This document shows, one piece after another, positions 1 through 10,862 of a stretch of DNA of 64,000 bases (position 1 is the stretch's first letter; each line of letters opens with the position of its first letter). Source of the DNA: Adiantum capillus-veneris (taxonomy: Eukaryota > Streptophyta > Polypodiopsida > Polypodiales > Pteridaceae); assembly GCA_014529385.2 (NCBI GenBank), contig CM043958.1:146283734-146347733 (forward strand), in the 5' to 3' direction. The notes under the pieces are model-generated. The model saw only the letters and a list, made by a program, of their open reading frames with translations, was not told the DNA's origin and ran no database searches. The position numbers and the translations under genes were made by a program.

Positions 1-1700
1 GTCCAACAACTTGCCTCTTATTTTTCACTAGTAAACTTATGGCTTGAAATTTACACACTATTAACTAGTGAGAAAATGTTCATGAGTGTGACTCTAAGTA
101 AGGTCCCCAACCCACAGATTAGGGTGACTTGATAGTTGGCCTTCCTTTATTCTCAAGTTCCGTTGATGACATTGTACTCCAATTCAAAGAAGCAATGATA
201 CAAGCAATATAAGTGAGGAAGGTCTCTATCCTTCCTATCATGGATATAATGGTCCTACACCACAAGCCAAGTAAATAACCCAAAGGATAGGATGAGACCT
301 AGATCCTATTTTCACTAGACTAGAATCTCAACATACTTAGGATCTATAAACAATGCCTTTTTAAGAGGCACGGCCACAATCCATTAAATCTTAGACATGG
401 TAAGAGACTTATATTTAACTAGCAACTAGTGAAAAACACCCAACTAATTGGGTCCACCTGTCCATAGGCATAGCTCCATTTGGATACTATTCTCCCGCTT
501 TCAACACCACACCCACCCATTTCTCTTATTTGTTTTTTTACTACCCACATTGTTTGACATAAACAATCAAGGTTCCTTCAATACTTTTGGGCACGGTTTT
601 TTTCATTCAGCTCTTTAAACATCACCCAAACAACTCTTTCTCGAACAAGGCCTAAATGAAGGTAGTCCTATATTCTAAACAAAAGTATTATTTAATATTT
701 TGAGTTTTTTTCTATCCACGAACTTTCTCTGACTAACTAATAGAGCCTTTGCAAAGGTCTTTTTATTCGTCGCTAATTGTGAAGGTGAAATCAAAGCTTT
801 CCCTATTGCTAACTACCAGGGATACTCGCTCGCCTCCTGAGATGCGAGTGCTATTAACCACAACTTATTCTCTGCTAACCACAATACTTCCTCTCTAACC
901 ACGAGTTCCATCTGGCAAGAGCATGCCCTATAAGTAACTTCCTTTCCAAAGAATTAACTTTAAATAATTATCAATCATGTTTACCTTAGACCAACTAAAT
1001 CTTTTGCCAAACAAATCTTTCAATATAATTTATAAAAGTGCATGCTTGTCTCTCGTAATAATAATCATGTTCTCGATCAATTTGAAACATCCTAGGCTTT
1101 CTGTTGAACAATGAAAAAATTGACAATTGAACTACCAAAATAGGAGCGAGTGCAACAACAACTTGCAATTGATGATGGACCATCAGCAACTTCATTCTCT
1201 CATGCCACAGGTTGGGGCTTCGCTAGAGGTTAGGCACGACATTGGGGATTTACATTTTCTTCCTTGGTGGGGCCATCTCTCATACAATACACAGAAAATG
1301 TAAAAGAGTGTAGTACTAGAATCAATTGGAACCACATGTATGCTAGTTGCAACAAAGTAATACATAAGAATATGACTCTAGTGTGAGTTTTATGCATCTA
1401 TTTATGTAGGAACACATTCTACCGCACACACAATTATACATAGGAAGAAAACCATACTCCATATTCCACTTTCAAGTGATCAGTAAAATGGTAATGAGGG
1501 AGGATTAATGACGACATGGAGGGTGATTAAGGTAAACACAATCACACAAAACAAGGGATTCAATTCTCTAATTACTAGTGCTTGCATTCAGAATATGCAC
1601 ACATACATGCATACTTAACCAAGCTAGATATCACTTCATATGCTTATTTTTCACTTGGTTTATCTTAGGTAGATAAAAAATCAAGCTTAACACCATATTC
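1..1700. other. Intergenic or repeat-derived DNA, no feature recognised
   Basis: AT-rich sequence without a convincing coding region on either strand. Short open frames here lack any recognisable domain. It may be further decayed retrotransposon sequence continuing leftwards from the LTR that ends near 2486, but no terminal repeat, target duplication or protein similarity could be seen. Confidence 0.5.
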
Positions 1701-2486
1701 TTTTGAGGATATACATCACAAAGAGGTTTAACTCAATAGCTAGCTACCTTGTAATTAGGTACTCTCTGCCAAAATAGTGTTGGGATGGTGACTTCTTGAG
1801 AAGTTTTGAGTCCTTGTAAAACGATTGTCGCTTGCACCCAGTCAATGATGACAACCAAGTCTTTTTAGCCTCATTTACTAGTATGCCAAGGACTATGCCT
1901 TGGCCTCGGCTTTGTTCAGTCACCTTATAGGGAGTAGAGGAGAGGAAGAGATGAAGGGGATGGCGGTGCAGAGATGATGTGCTCTTGCTGCTTGCCTAAA
2001 GGTTTTGTTGCAGAGTTCTCTTACTCTCTATGTGAATTGTGTTTGTTCTTTGCTCCTTTATATAAGCCTTTGAGGTGCGTTATTTTGGGTGCATTCTTTT
2101 TGGCTCCTTCCCTCATGTATCACTATTTTTTGCTATACATCTCTCGTGTCCTTGCTTTTTGCATAGTCAACTATGGTCGTCCTCTGCTTTTTAGTTATAA
2201 GTTCACATTGGCCTCTCTTTTTGTAGTCGTTTTCTCTCAATTATTTAAGGACCACAAAATATTCAACACCCACTTTCCTAAAAGTAGGGGCTTCTAGGAC
2301 CTTTTCTTTTCCCCTAAGATTTAAATTAAAGCATAGAATTAACATAATTTACACATACAATAACGAATATTAGAGTCGGTTGTTTTGGAAAAAAAACTTA
2401 ACCATCAATGCACTTGATAATGCTCCTAAACTTAAAATAAGAGCCTTGGCACAAAATTCATTGATAAAGACTTGAGTACAATACAG
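1700..2486 (-). repeat. Probable 3' LTR of minus-strand Gypsy relic E1 (left end unresolved)
   Basis: On the minus strand the chromodomain-coding region of E1 (2487-3360) is followed by a purine-rich tract, complement of 2487-2499, and then a TG (2485-2486), as expected at an internal/3' LTR boundary. A TATA-like element, TATATAAAGG on the minus strand, lies at 2056-2066, consistent with an LTR promoter. No second LTR copy is present in the window, so the outer end cannot be placed; 1700 is a guess. The plus-strand open frame at 1974-2297 has no domain and is probably fortuitous. Confidence 0.4.
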
Positions 2487-3360
2487 ACTCCCCAACTTAG
2501 GGATTTGAGATGTCCTCATCTCAAGAAGAAGTGAGGATAGTTTTTCCGTAATGTGGCTTCATCCTCCCATGTTGCATCTTCTTTAGAATAGTCCTGCCAC
2601 TAGACAAGGTATTCTCTAAGATATCTAATTGAAGGAATTTCTCTCAAAATTTCAAAAATTTAGAGGATTGAAGCTCTAAGATGTTTAGGGATGGCATGAC
2701 AATTTTTCCATCGTCAAGGAGTTGCTAATCACTAGGAATAGATGATTTTAGTAAGCTTACATGGAATACACCATGGACTTTGAGATGAACTAGCAACTTC
2801 AACTCGTAAGCTTGAGTACCTATAAATTTGATAACTTTCTAAGGACCACAATAACATGGGCTAAGTTCTTGTACATCCCAAGTAATAAAATACTTCTCTT
2901 TGTGTCAATTCAAAGAAAAACTTTGGCTCTTTCCTTGAATCTTCTTTCATATCTTTTTTCATCAACATGCTTCTTTTTGACAATCTTGAGATGCTTGAAT
3001 ATCCTTCTAGATGGCCTTAGTTTGGTTTTCCATCTATTCAAGCATCCTCTTTGAAGCTTCAACTCTTATGATAGGATCTAAAGAATTGAGTTGAGAGACA
3101 CATTCTTGACCATCATACAATGCACAAAATGGTGTCATATACCAATGCTTTGAAGGTGTGAATCATTTTAAATATATTGCAATTAGAGGTAGAAATTGAA
3201 TCCATTGATTAGGCTCCCTACTACAATAATCTCTACAATATCGTTGATGGTTTGGTTGACTGGTTCTATCTGCCTACAATTGGGGATGGTATGTAGTGCT
3301 AAAGTTTAACTCGATCGTAATGGCCTTGAAGAGAGAGGTCCAAAAATTTGAAGTAAGCTT
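2487..3360 (-). pseudogene. Decayed Gypsy integrase C-terminus and chromodomain (element E1, part 1)
   Basis: Read on the minus strand in mixed frames, the sequence starts with the integrase-core signature ending in STTYHPQ. It continues through the C-terminal integrase region with a VHGVFHVSLLK motif and ends with a chromodomain-like tail (DATWEDEATLRKNYPHF). That order is diagnostic of chromodomain Ty3/gypsy elements, whose chromodomain is thought to guide integration into chromatin. Stops and frameshifts are numerous, so it is not functional. Its right end is cut by Copia element E2; the remaining integrase core resumes at 8912. The last five bases (AGCTT) are the target duplication of E2. 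Confidence 0.75.
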
Positions 3361-3552
3361 TGTTGGGGTATAAAGCCAAATGTGGTCGCCCAGGTAAGTG
3401 GGCGGGCCGCCAGGTATGTACACATATTCTTTTGTAAAAACCTAATAAGAACTCACTATGCTCTACACATTACAGTAGAGCGAGTTCACCATATCGTCGT
3501 GCTCTTCTTCTCGCACTCTCTCTCGCGTCGCACTTCCGCTCATACTCCTTCA
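3361..3552 (+). repeat. E2 5' LTR (192 bp)
   Basis: Starts TGTTGGGG and ends CTTCA, matching 8720-8911 except for three substitutions. It is short for a plant LTR, as is common in Copia elements. It should hold the promoter and transcription start, but I see no strong TATA box. The first five bases on its left, AGCTT, are the target-site duplication. Confidence 0.95.
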
Positions 3553-3554
3553 AC

Positions 3555-3566
3555 TGGTATCAGAGC
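3555..3566 (+). other. E2 primer-binding site (tRNA-iMet type)
   Basis: TGGTATCAGAGC two bases after the 5' LTR is the standard plant primer-binding site, complementary to the 3' end of initiator tRNA-Met. It primes minus-strand cDNA synthesis. Confidence 0.95.
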
Positions 3567-4650
3567 TCAGATCGAGGCTCGGGGCAGCACTGCAAGAGGC
3601 TAGAGTCACCAACTCAGATTGGAGTGAAATTCGACAGACAAAGACACGGCCCCAAATCTTGTGGAGATGCCCGAAGGGCTCGGTGTTCTCAAAATTTCAT
3701 TCTAAGGTCATCTCGGCCACCGTTCGGCTTCGACAAAGGTCTGCGCAAGCCATTTTTGACTACGTGGTCTCGGCGGGTGCAGATCCGACTCTGCAAATTT
3801 GGGGTTTTTCGGCCTACGACTGCAGGTGATGAGGATATCGACACTCCCAGAGTGTTGATTTGTGGCTGTCTACACATCGAAGGACGGCTCACAGTTCTTG
3901 GAGGCGTGTCACATACAACACGGACGCATCTACACACAGACTGTAGGCGACATCCACCCGTTCATCAGGTAGCTTGTGTTTGCTACTTGATATTCCAGAT
4001 TTCATCCTGACATTGCAGGTACTTCCACATGGGATGTATTGTCAGAGATGATGTATGTCTGTTGAGGGTTTGCTGGCTGTGAGTCACGCAGCAAACAACC
4101 GCCGCAGCGGTTACAGCATCCAGTGGGAAATTTGTGGATGTATGACTTTGTGGGAAGTCTATGTACTGTCAAATTTACTGCAACCTTTGTTGAGGGTCGA
4201 GTGAGGTTTTATTGAGCTGGGGGATTCTCGAATGTTGAGATCCTTTCGGTGATATAGGTCTTGGAGCGATCCCTCAAGCACCCTTAGATAGGCAGCTAGG
4301 ATGTATTGACTGTGAGTTAGACAATTGGGATTGCATCTTTGCTTTACTGCCGTTGAGGCATTGTCGCAGTCTATGCTTATAGGACAGTGACAGGACAGTC
4401 AGAGACAGTACAGGTGCAGGACAGGTTTACCCGCAGCTTACAGTGTCAGAGAGATAGTGTTTTTTGAGCTTTTTTTGGTCTGTTTTTTAGTACACCAAAG
4501 CCATTTTACAAAGGAGACTCTGCCGAAATTTATGCAGAATCCGAAGCTTTCTTGGTTCATTTGACATGTTGATATTGGTTCAGAGGTCAGTTTACAAGGG
4601 AAAGTCTGTCGAATTTTTCCGAGGAAAGTAAACTACTGTGAAGCGTAGCT
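3567..4650 (+). other. E2 untranslated leader
   Basis: About 1.08 kb between the primer site and the gag start codon. Open frames on both strands here overlap one another and have no domain, so I treat the stretch as untranslated leader holding packaging signals. Nothing else could be recognised in it. Confidence 0.6.
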
Positions 4651-5853
4651 ATGGCTGGATCACAGGACACTGCTCTTTACAATATCAAGAAGCTGGATGG
4701 AACCAATTTCCCATTGTGGAAGAAGCAGATTTGGCATGTGTTGGCACAAAAGAAGCAGATAAAACCTATAAAGCTCAAGGGGATAAAACCAGAAGATATG
4801 GAGGAACATGAATGGAGCGAAATGGATGAATTGGCACTTCCTACCATTATGTTGACTTTGGCAGAAAGCGTTTACTTCAATGTAGCAGACGAGATGTCGG
4901 CTTATCAAGCATGGTTAAAGCTGAGTGATCTTTATGAGAAGCAGAGTGCAGCTTCACAGGTATACTGGCTTAAGAAGCTTGTTGACTTGAAGATGAAAGA
5001 AGGGACACCTATGTCCAATCATCTGAATGAATTCAACACAATCTATAGTCAGTTGTCAGCTCAAGGTGTCAAGTTTGATGAACCTGTTAGAGCTATGTTC
5101 CTGTTGATCACATTGCCGGAAAGTTGGGACACTTTTCGCACAGCTTTGAGTAATTCTGCACCTCCAGATGGTTTGAACATAGCAGGTGTAGAAGGAAGTC
5201 TGCTTACTGAAGAAACCAATAGAAAGACAATGGACAAAGGCAAAGGAACAGCCTTAGTTTTCAGGGGAAGGACCAAAGAAAAGTACAAAGGTGGAAAGAG
5301 GAATCAGTCTCGTAGCAAGTCCCACAGTGCTAAAGGCAAGAGTGACATAGAATGCTACCATTGTGGCAAGAAGGGTCACATGAAAAGAGACTGCAGAGAA
5401 TGGAAAGCAGAAAAAGGCAAAGAGAAAGCTGAAGACCATGGTGAGAAGAACAAGTCCTCAGTGAAGATTCAAGAAATAAATGTGACAAACACTTTTGCAG
5501 AGGATGACAGTCTAGTGTCAGGAGACATCTACTTCTTGAATAATACAATGGACTCAGCTCTTCTTACAGCATCTCATGGAAATGCACTGAGTACCTGGAT
5601 TATAGACTCAGGGGCATCACTTCATGTGTCTCCAAACAAGGAGTGGTTTACTTCTTATGTGACCACTAAAGATCATGTTCGGCTAGGCAATGGGCAGACA
5701 TGTGAGATCTTAGGTGTTGGAGATGTTCAATTGAAGTTTCAGAATGACTCTTCTTTCACGCTGAAGAATGTGAGACATGTTCTCGCAATTACAAAGAGCT
5801 TGATCAGCACAGGTTTACTTGATGATGCTGGCTACGTCACCACTTTTGGATAG
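4651..5853 (+). pseudogene. E2 gag and protease, ends at premature TAG
   Basis: A 400-codon frame from an ATG (GCT ATGG context). The N-terminal ~200 residues are a Copia gag with the usual WxxxI start (LDGTNFPLWKKQI) and helical capsid region. A CCHC zinc knuckle (C235, C238, H243, C248) binds RNA. The aspartic protease follows, with its catalytic D319 in a DSGAS motif. The frame stops at TAG 5851-5853, but coding continues in the same frame from 5854 into the integrase, so the stop splits one original polyprotein. Gag would form the cytoplasmic virus-like particle; protease would cleave the polyprotein. Confidence 0.9.
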
Positions 5854-5856
5854 AAC

Positions 5857-7713
5857 ATGTGGAAGATATCCAAGGGTTGTATGACAGTAGCACATGGAGT
5901 AAAGTCTGGAGGACTTTACATGATTTATGTATCAAATGTCTCTAAAAATTTAATCAATGTAACCGAGCAGCCGAACGTTTCTTTGTGGCATAGCCGGTTA
6001 GGACATATGTCCAAGAAGGGAATGGACATCTTGTCTCGTTCTGGTTATTTGCCTGGCTTTTCATTTAATGATTTTGAATTCTGTGAGCATTGTCTGTATT
6101 GTAAGCAAACACAGCAACCACATAAGCATAGAAGCAGTAGAAGAGATACACAGTTGGCACTTGTTCATAGTGATTTGTGTGGACCTATGCCTAACCTATC
6201 TCTAGGGGGAGCTTCTTACTTTATGACATTTATAGATGATTACTCGAGGAAAGTATGGGTTTACTTTCTCAAGCACAAGGATGAAGCGTTTAGTGTTTTC
6301 AAAACGTTTGTGACACTTGTGGAGAATCAAAGTGGCAAGAAGCTTAAATGCTTACGCACTGACAATGGTGGAGAGTATGTTTCAAAGGCCTTTCAGGACT
6401 TTTGTGAGTCAAAAGGTATAAAACGTGAACTTACTGCTCCTTACAATCCTCCTCAAAATGGTGTTGCTGAGAGGATGAATAGGACCATACAAGAGAAAGT
6501 CAGAAGTATGTTGTCTAATGCACAGCTACCAAATGGGTTTTGGGATGATGCTGTATCAACAGCTGTTCATCTTGTAAATAGATCTCCTAGCAAGGTTTTG
6601 CAGAAGGATTCAGTGCCAGAGATGGTATGGTCAGGCAAGGTGCCCTCATACAAGCATCTGAGAGTCTTTGGCTGTGAGGCATATACTCACGTTCCAAAGG
6701 AATTTAGGAACAAACTTGAGCCAAAGAGTAGAAAGTGCATCTTTCTAGGCTATGGTAATTCTGGTGAGATGGGGTACAGACTTTGGGATCCCGAATCCAG
6801 AAAGCTTGTCCGCAGCAATGATGTTCACTTTAATGAATCCAAATATCATTCTAAACCAGAGAGGGTTGAGGAGATTAGAAGAGTTGTCTTCCAAGAAGAA
6901 GGACCTGTACGTGCAATACAAAATGTCAGGGCTCAAGAGGAGCAAGGAAAGGATAGAGTGGAACCACAGGTTGTGGCTGAGCGTGAGCCACCTATTGTAC
7001 GTAGATCTGGACGTGTCACGCGACCTCCTGATAGGTTTGTTCCATCTATGAACTATGTCATGTTGACTGATTGCAATGAGCCTTCATGTTACAAGGAAGT
7101 AGTGCAAATGAAGGACTCTGGGAATTGGCAATTGGCCATGCAGTCAGAGATGACAGCTCTGCATAAAAACCAGACATGGAAGCTAGTTAAATTACCACGG
7201 GGCAAAAAGGCTCTACCTTGTAAATGGGTTTACAGGTATAAGATCACCGCTCATGATAGTCAACCAAAGTACAAAGCAAGGCTTGTTGCCAAGGGCTTTA
7301 AGCAAGAACAAGGCATTGACTTTGATGAAGTCTTCTCTCCGGTGGTCAAAATGACTACATTGAGATGCTTTCTTGCATTGGTTGCCATATTAGATTTGGT
7401 GTTGCACCAAATGGATGTCAAGACAACGTTCTTGCATGATGATTTAGATGTGGAAATTTACATGCAGCAGCCAGAAGGGTTTGTTGAGAAAGGCAAGGAA
7501 GATTGGGTATGCCAGTTGTTAAAGAGTCTTTATGGCTTAAAACAATCACCGAGGGCATGGTACCATAAATTCCACAAGTTTATGCTTTCTCAAGGCTACA
7601 AACGTAGTGAGTTCGATCACTGTCTATATACAAAGAAGGCTAAGGATGGTAGTTGGCTGATCCTTATTTTGTATGTGGATGACATGTTGATTGCTGGCAA
7701 GCACTTGGAATAA
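5857..7713 (+). pseudogene. E2 integrase and reverse transcriptase, ends at premature TAA
   Basis: Same frame as the upstream gag-protease. Near residues 44-82 is the integrase zinc region (LWHSRLGH, then CEHCLYC). The catalytic core has D106 (HSDLCGP), D169 (RTDNGGEY) and E205 (GVAERMN), with exactly 35 residues between the last two, the D,D35E layout. From about residue 450 comes the Copia reverse transcriptase (KWVYR, KARLVAKG, LYGLKQSPRAW) with the active-site YVDD near the end. The motif before it, usually AFLHGD, reads TFLHDD here. TAA at 7711-7713 interrupts RT just after YVDD. Confidence 0.9.
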
Positions 7714-8630
7714 ATTTCAGCTTTGAAGTCAAAGATGGCAAAATCGTTTGACATGAAAGACATGGGTGAGGCAAGTCATATACTTGGTATGCGCATTGAG
7801 AGAGACAAATCAAAGAAGTTGATTTGGTTATCTCAAACAGAGTATATTGACAAGGTTTTGCAACGTTTCAATATGGAGAAGGGAAAGGCATTGAATGTTC
7901 CATTGCCACCATATGTGAAACTTAGCAAACAAGATTGTCCTGTGTCTGAGGAAGAACAGGCTGAAATGGATAAGATTCCATATGCGTCTGCAGTGGGTAT
8001 TTGATGTATGCAATGATTGCTACTCTCCCAGACATTGCATTTGCAGTGGGAGTCGTAAGTCGCTACATGTCAAACCCAGGCAAGAAACATTGGGAGGCAG
8101 TGAAAGGAATATTAAGATACTTGAAAGCTACAAAGAGTATGCGTATATGCTATGGGAGTCAGGAGCTAAGTGTAAAGGGTTTTACAGACTCAGATTATGC
8201 AGGTGACTTAGACAACCGTAGGTCTACGTCAGGGTATGTCTTTACATTGGTTGGTGGAGCAATATCATGGCGTTCTAGATTACAAGATTGTGTTACTCAG
8301 TCTACTACGTAGGCTGAATATGTTGCAGCATCAGAGGCATGCAAAGAATCAATTTGTCTTAATCGACTAGTAACAGACTTGGGAATCAAAGAAGAGATGC
8401 CTATGTTATATTGTGATAGTCAAAGTGCTATACAATTGGCTCTCAATCCAGTTTATCACTCAAAGACAAAGCATGTGCATGTGAAGTATCATTTCATCAG
8501 GGAAATGCTCGAGGATAAGAAACTTCAGCTTGTCAAAGTTCACACCACAGAAAATCCTGCTGATCTACTTACAAAAGGACTTCCCTCAGAGAGCTTTGCG
8601 CATTTTCGCAAGCAGTTAGGTGTAGGGTAG
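7714..8630 (+). pseudogene. E2 RT C-terminus and RNase H, frameshifted
   Basis: The RT thumb continues in frame after the TAA (LKSKMAKSFDMKDMG, then SQTEYIDKVLQRF). Near 7999-8003 the reading frame shifts by one base, and RNase H continues in the next frame (GFTDSDYAGD near 8180, catalytic Asp). A TAG at 8310-8312 breaks RNase H where family members have Gln in TQAEY. The rest (8313-8630) keeps the DSQSA motif and the basic tail ending in a TAG. RNase H would remove the RNA template during cDNA synthesis; this copy cannot make an intact enzyme. Confidence 0.85.
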
Positions 8631-8708
8631 TACATCACTCCTCTACATCTCTTGTATATTAGCTTATATAGTAGCTTCTCTCACACTTAAAGTACCACAT
8701 TGGACTTT

Positions 8709-8719
8709 AAGTGGGAGGT
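8709..8719 (+). other. E2 polypurine tract
   Basis: AAGTGGGAGGT lies directly before the 3' LTR. It is the purine-rich primer site for plus-strand DNA synthesis. Confidence 0.8.
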
Positions 8720-8911
8720 TGTTGGGGTATAAAGCCCAATGTGGTCGCCGAGGTAAGTGGGCGGGCCGCCAGGTATGTACACATATTCTTTTGTAAAAAC
8801 CTAATAAGAACTCACTATGCTCTACACATTACAGTAGAGCGAGTTCACCATATCGTCGTGCTCTTCTTCTCGCACTCTCTCTCGCGTCGCACTTCCGCTC
8901 GTACTCCTTCA
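8720..8911 (+). repeat. E2 3' LTR (192 bp)
   Basis: Partner of 3361-3552. It is followed by the target duplication AGCTT at 8912-8916, after which the sequence of the interrupted Gypsy relic E1 resumes. Confidence 0.95.
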
Positions 8912-9211
8912 AGCTTCACATCCCAATCACTTACAATATATTTGGGAAATCCATGCAATTTGAAAATCTTCTTTACAAACAATCATGCAATGTGAGTTTG
9001 TAAAGGTTGTCTTGATTGGAATGAGATGTACAACCTTAGTGAGCACGTCTAAGTGAATTATATCCTCCTTGGAGCATAGGTAATCCAATGATAAAGTCCA
9101 TACGTATACGCTCACACTTCATTTGGGAAATATCAAGTAGTTGAAGACATTACCTCTGTTTGCCTTAATCCTTTGGTATATCAAGCATTAACAAATATAG
9201 CATAGCACATT
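8912..9211 (-). pseudogene. Decayed Gypsy integrase core (element E1, part 2)
   Basis: Minus-strand reading gives a MDFIIGLP-like start of the integrase core at about 9100 and then LTKVVHLIPIKTTFTN, a standard Ty3/gypsy integrase motif (VDRLTKxAHFIPxK in intact relatives). It reads straight into the segment at 2487-3360 once E2 and one copy of its target duplication are removed. Frameshifts are present. The right end is cut at the LTR of the Copia fragment E3. Confidence 0.7.
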
Positions 9212-9440
9212 TGTTGGGATTAGGGTTGCAGGAAAACATATACAACTTGGAGAAGATGAAGGAAGGTCAAGGCACTCAATAGAGAGTGTATTACTTAGTG
9301 TGCAATGGAAAGATAATTTAGCCCTAGAGTGATGGGCATATATACAATGCACGAGGGAAAAAACCTCCTAGTGAGGGAAAAAATACCCCGACGGTCCTAA
9401 GTGTGTTCACAGACATCACTACCACATGTGTATGGTAACA
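9212..9440 (-). repeat. E3 3' LTR (229 bp)
   Basis: Complement starts TGTTACCATACACATG and ends CCCAACA, clearly homologous to 53886-54112 with scattered substitutions. A purine tract (complement of 9441-9452) lies at its inner border. Confidence 0.9.
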
Positions 9441-9513
9441 AATCTCCCCTAGAGTGATGCAGTTAAGGAGAGCTAGCACATAGAGTAAAGGAAACAGCAA
9501 TGACCTAAGGACA

Positions 9514-10127
9514 TGATCAATCCACAAAGGGGTGTAAGCCCAAAGCTTTGCAAAAAGCTTTGAACTTTTCACGAGACAATGCCTTTGTGAAAAGATCTGC
9601 ACATTTGTCCTTTGTTTGCACATAAGCCAAGTTGATCTCTCTTGCTGAGAGCCCCTCCCTGACATAGTGGTAATGCACCTCAATGTGCTTTGTGCGAGCA
9701 AGAAAAATTGGGCTTGCAACTACCAATGCACTCTGAATACCAGTGTAGATAGTGTTGGCAATGTCCTATCCAACACCCAAATCAGTCCCCATAAGGCGTA
9801 TGAGCCATACATACTCAACCATAGTTGTGAAGACTACCCTATAATCAGCCTCACAAATGAAAGTAGCCACAGTAGATTGCTTCTTGCTCAACCATGATAT
9901 GCATGAGCTGCCAAGCATGAAACAAAAACCACTTGTCGACATTCGTGTTCAAAACAACCAACCCAATGTGAGTCCAAAAAATCATGAAAATATGGGGGCA
10001 ATGATCCCTCCTTGGGAAAAACAACCCAAGATGTAAAGTTCCACTCAAGTAGCGAAAAATCCTCTTGACAGTCTGCCAATGCTTAGACCCTGGGCTATGC
10101 ATGAATCTGCTAACCTGTGAGACTGCA
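9514..10127 (-). pseudogene. E3 RNase H remnant
   Basis: Two minus-strand frames (9517-9726 and 9851-10141) match the C-terminal RNase H of E11 in order, including the KHIEVHYHYVRE motif and the final LGLHPFVD-like terminus. A third frame between them carries the rest. Stops and frameshifts separate them. The catalytic first half of RNase H is partly missing because the fragment is truncated at about 10127. Confidence 0.8.
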
Positions 10128-10447
10128 TGCACAAAAATCACCTCAAGCTTGGGCCGGGTTCCACCTCAAGCATATCCCTATCTTACCTAAGGTCAAAGGA
10201 CTTTTAACACTAACCATTGGAGGTCTTCAATGAATCTAACCCTAAGGTCTTTAAGCTCCATTGGCTAGCCTTGCTCTTTGACAAACCATCTCTCATTTGG
10301 GCCTCTTTACCATTGGCCCCGTGTTGAGATAGATTTGTAAGTACATATCTATATTCTAAACCTTATTCTCGTTTGTTTGTCCACATAAAATGATCAGTTT
10401 AATATGAGAAAATCATTTGGATTGGTTAGATATTAGATTTTATGACA
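10127..10447 (-). repeat. E4 3' LTR remnant (first ~320 bp only)
   Basis: The complement starts TGTCATAAAATCTAA at 10447, the same start as the LTRs at 17174, 21419 and 29031, and follows them for about 320 bp. It then ends abruptly against Copia fragment E3. The outer part of the LTR is lost. Confidence 0.8.
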
Positions 10448-10862
10448 TTACCTCTCGCTTGAGATCATAGTCGTCCTTGATTATGAGGTAGAAGAGATAA
10501 AGCCTTAGTCATTAGTCAATCTTTCTTAGCGGGTAGAGGATCTCTTTTTACCTATGACATCTTTCCAAGATGGATGACTAGTCCATTTTTTGCTTGGGAG
10601 ACATAGCTGCCGCAAGCATGTCTGATCTTTAGTCCATTTTATTCTCCCAAGTAGAGTGACAAATTCTACTTGGTGTTTGAGAGACTGGTCATCACAAACA
10701 TAATTCTACTTGGTGTTTGAGAGACTGGTCATCACAAACATGATTCTAAGTATACATACTACTTAAATTTGTGCACAATAAAAAGAGAATTAGTCTTATA
10801 AGACAAAAACATTGGTCATTTGAAAGAAATTTGTACATTTGCTTACTCTAATGTAGCATTGT
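10448..10862 (-). other. E4 3' untranslated region with a 40-bp tandem duplication
   Basis: Non-coding stretch between the chromodomain end and the LTR, matching 16778-17173 of E5 in inverted orientation. A 40-bp unit starting AATTCTACTTGG is repeated in tandem at 10662-10741. A purine-rich tract complementary to 10448-10460 precedes the LTR. No gene is seen. Confidence 0.6.
10662..10741. repeat. 40-bp tandem duplication
   Basis: Two copies of a 40-bp unit (10662-10701 and 10702-10741) that begins AATTCTACTTGGTGTTTGAG and is identical between copies. It lies in the 3' untranslated region of E4; the related regions at 16900-17000 and 28770-28860 have one copy. Confidence 0.85.

Larger units (their letters stand above)
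3361..8911 (+). mobile_element. E2: nearly complete Ty1/copia retrotransposon, 5551 bp
   Basis: Terminal repeats of 192 bp (3361-3552 and 8720-8911) begin TG, end CA and differ at three positions by my count (about 98.4% identical). The flanking 5-bp target duplication is AGCTT (3356-3360 and 8912-8916). A tRNA-iMet-type primer site follows the 5' LTR and a purine tract precedes the 3' LTR. The internal order gag, protease, integrase, reverse transcriptase, RNase H is that of Ty1/copia; motifs resemble the Tork/Tnt1-like group, but lineage is only a visual judgement. It inserted into the minus-strand Gypsy relic E1. The reading frame is broken by stops and one frameshift, so the copy is young but disabled. 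Confidence 0.95.
9212..10127 (-). mobile_element. E3: truncated minus-strand Copia fragment (RNase H end plus 3' LTR)
   Basis: Positions 9212-9440 are a 229-bp LTR whose complement closely matches the 227-bp LTR of E11, starting TGTTACCATA and ending CCCAACA. To its right, 9514-10127 encodes on the minus strand the RNase H C-terminus also found in E11 (VSRFMHSPGSKHW near 10100, ARTKHIEVHYHYVREGLSAREI near 9680). Frames are broken. The fragment ends at about 10127, where an LTR piece of the chromodomain Gypsy family starts, so the 5' part is lost. It is an older, diverged member of the E11 family. Confidence 0.9.

Noticed and set aside
1974-2297. 107-codon plus ORF with hydrophobic segments
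   Set aside because: It is antisense within the probable E1 LTR, has no family similarity I recognise and overlaps the minus-strand TATA box.
3555-3566. tRNA gene fragments at the primer-binding sites
   Set aside because: The 12-base tRNA-Met complements directly follow LTRs and have no tRNA body.
3624-4010. 128-codon plus ORF with an 82-codon ORF antisense to it
   Set aside because: Both lie in the E2 leader between primer site and gag, with no domain.
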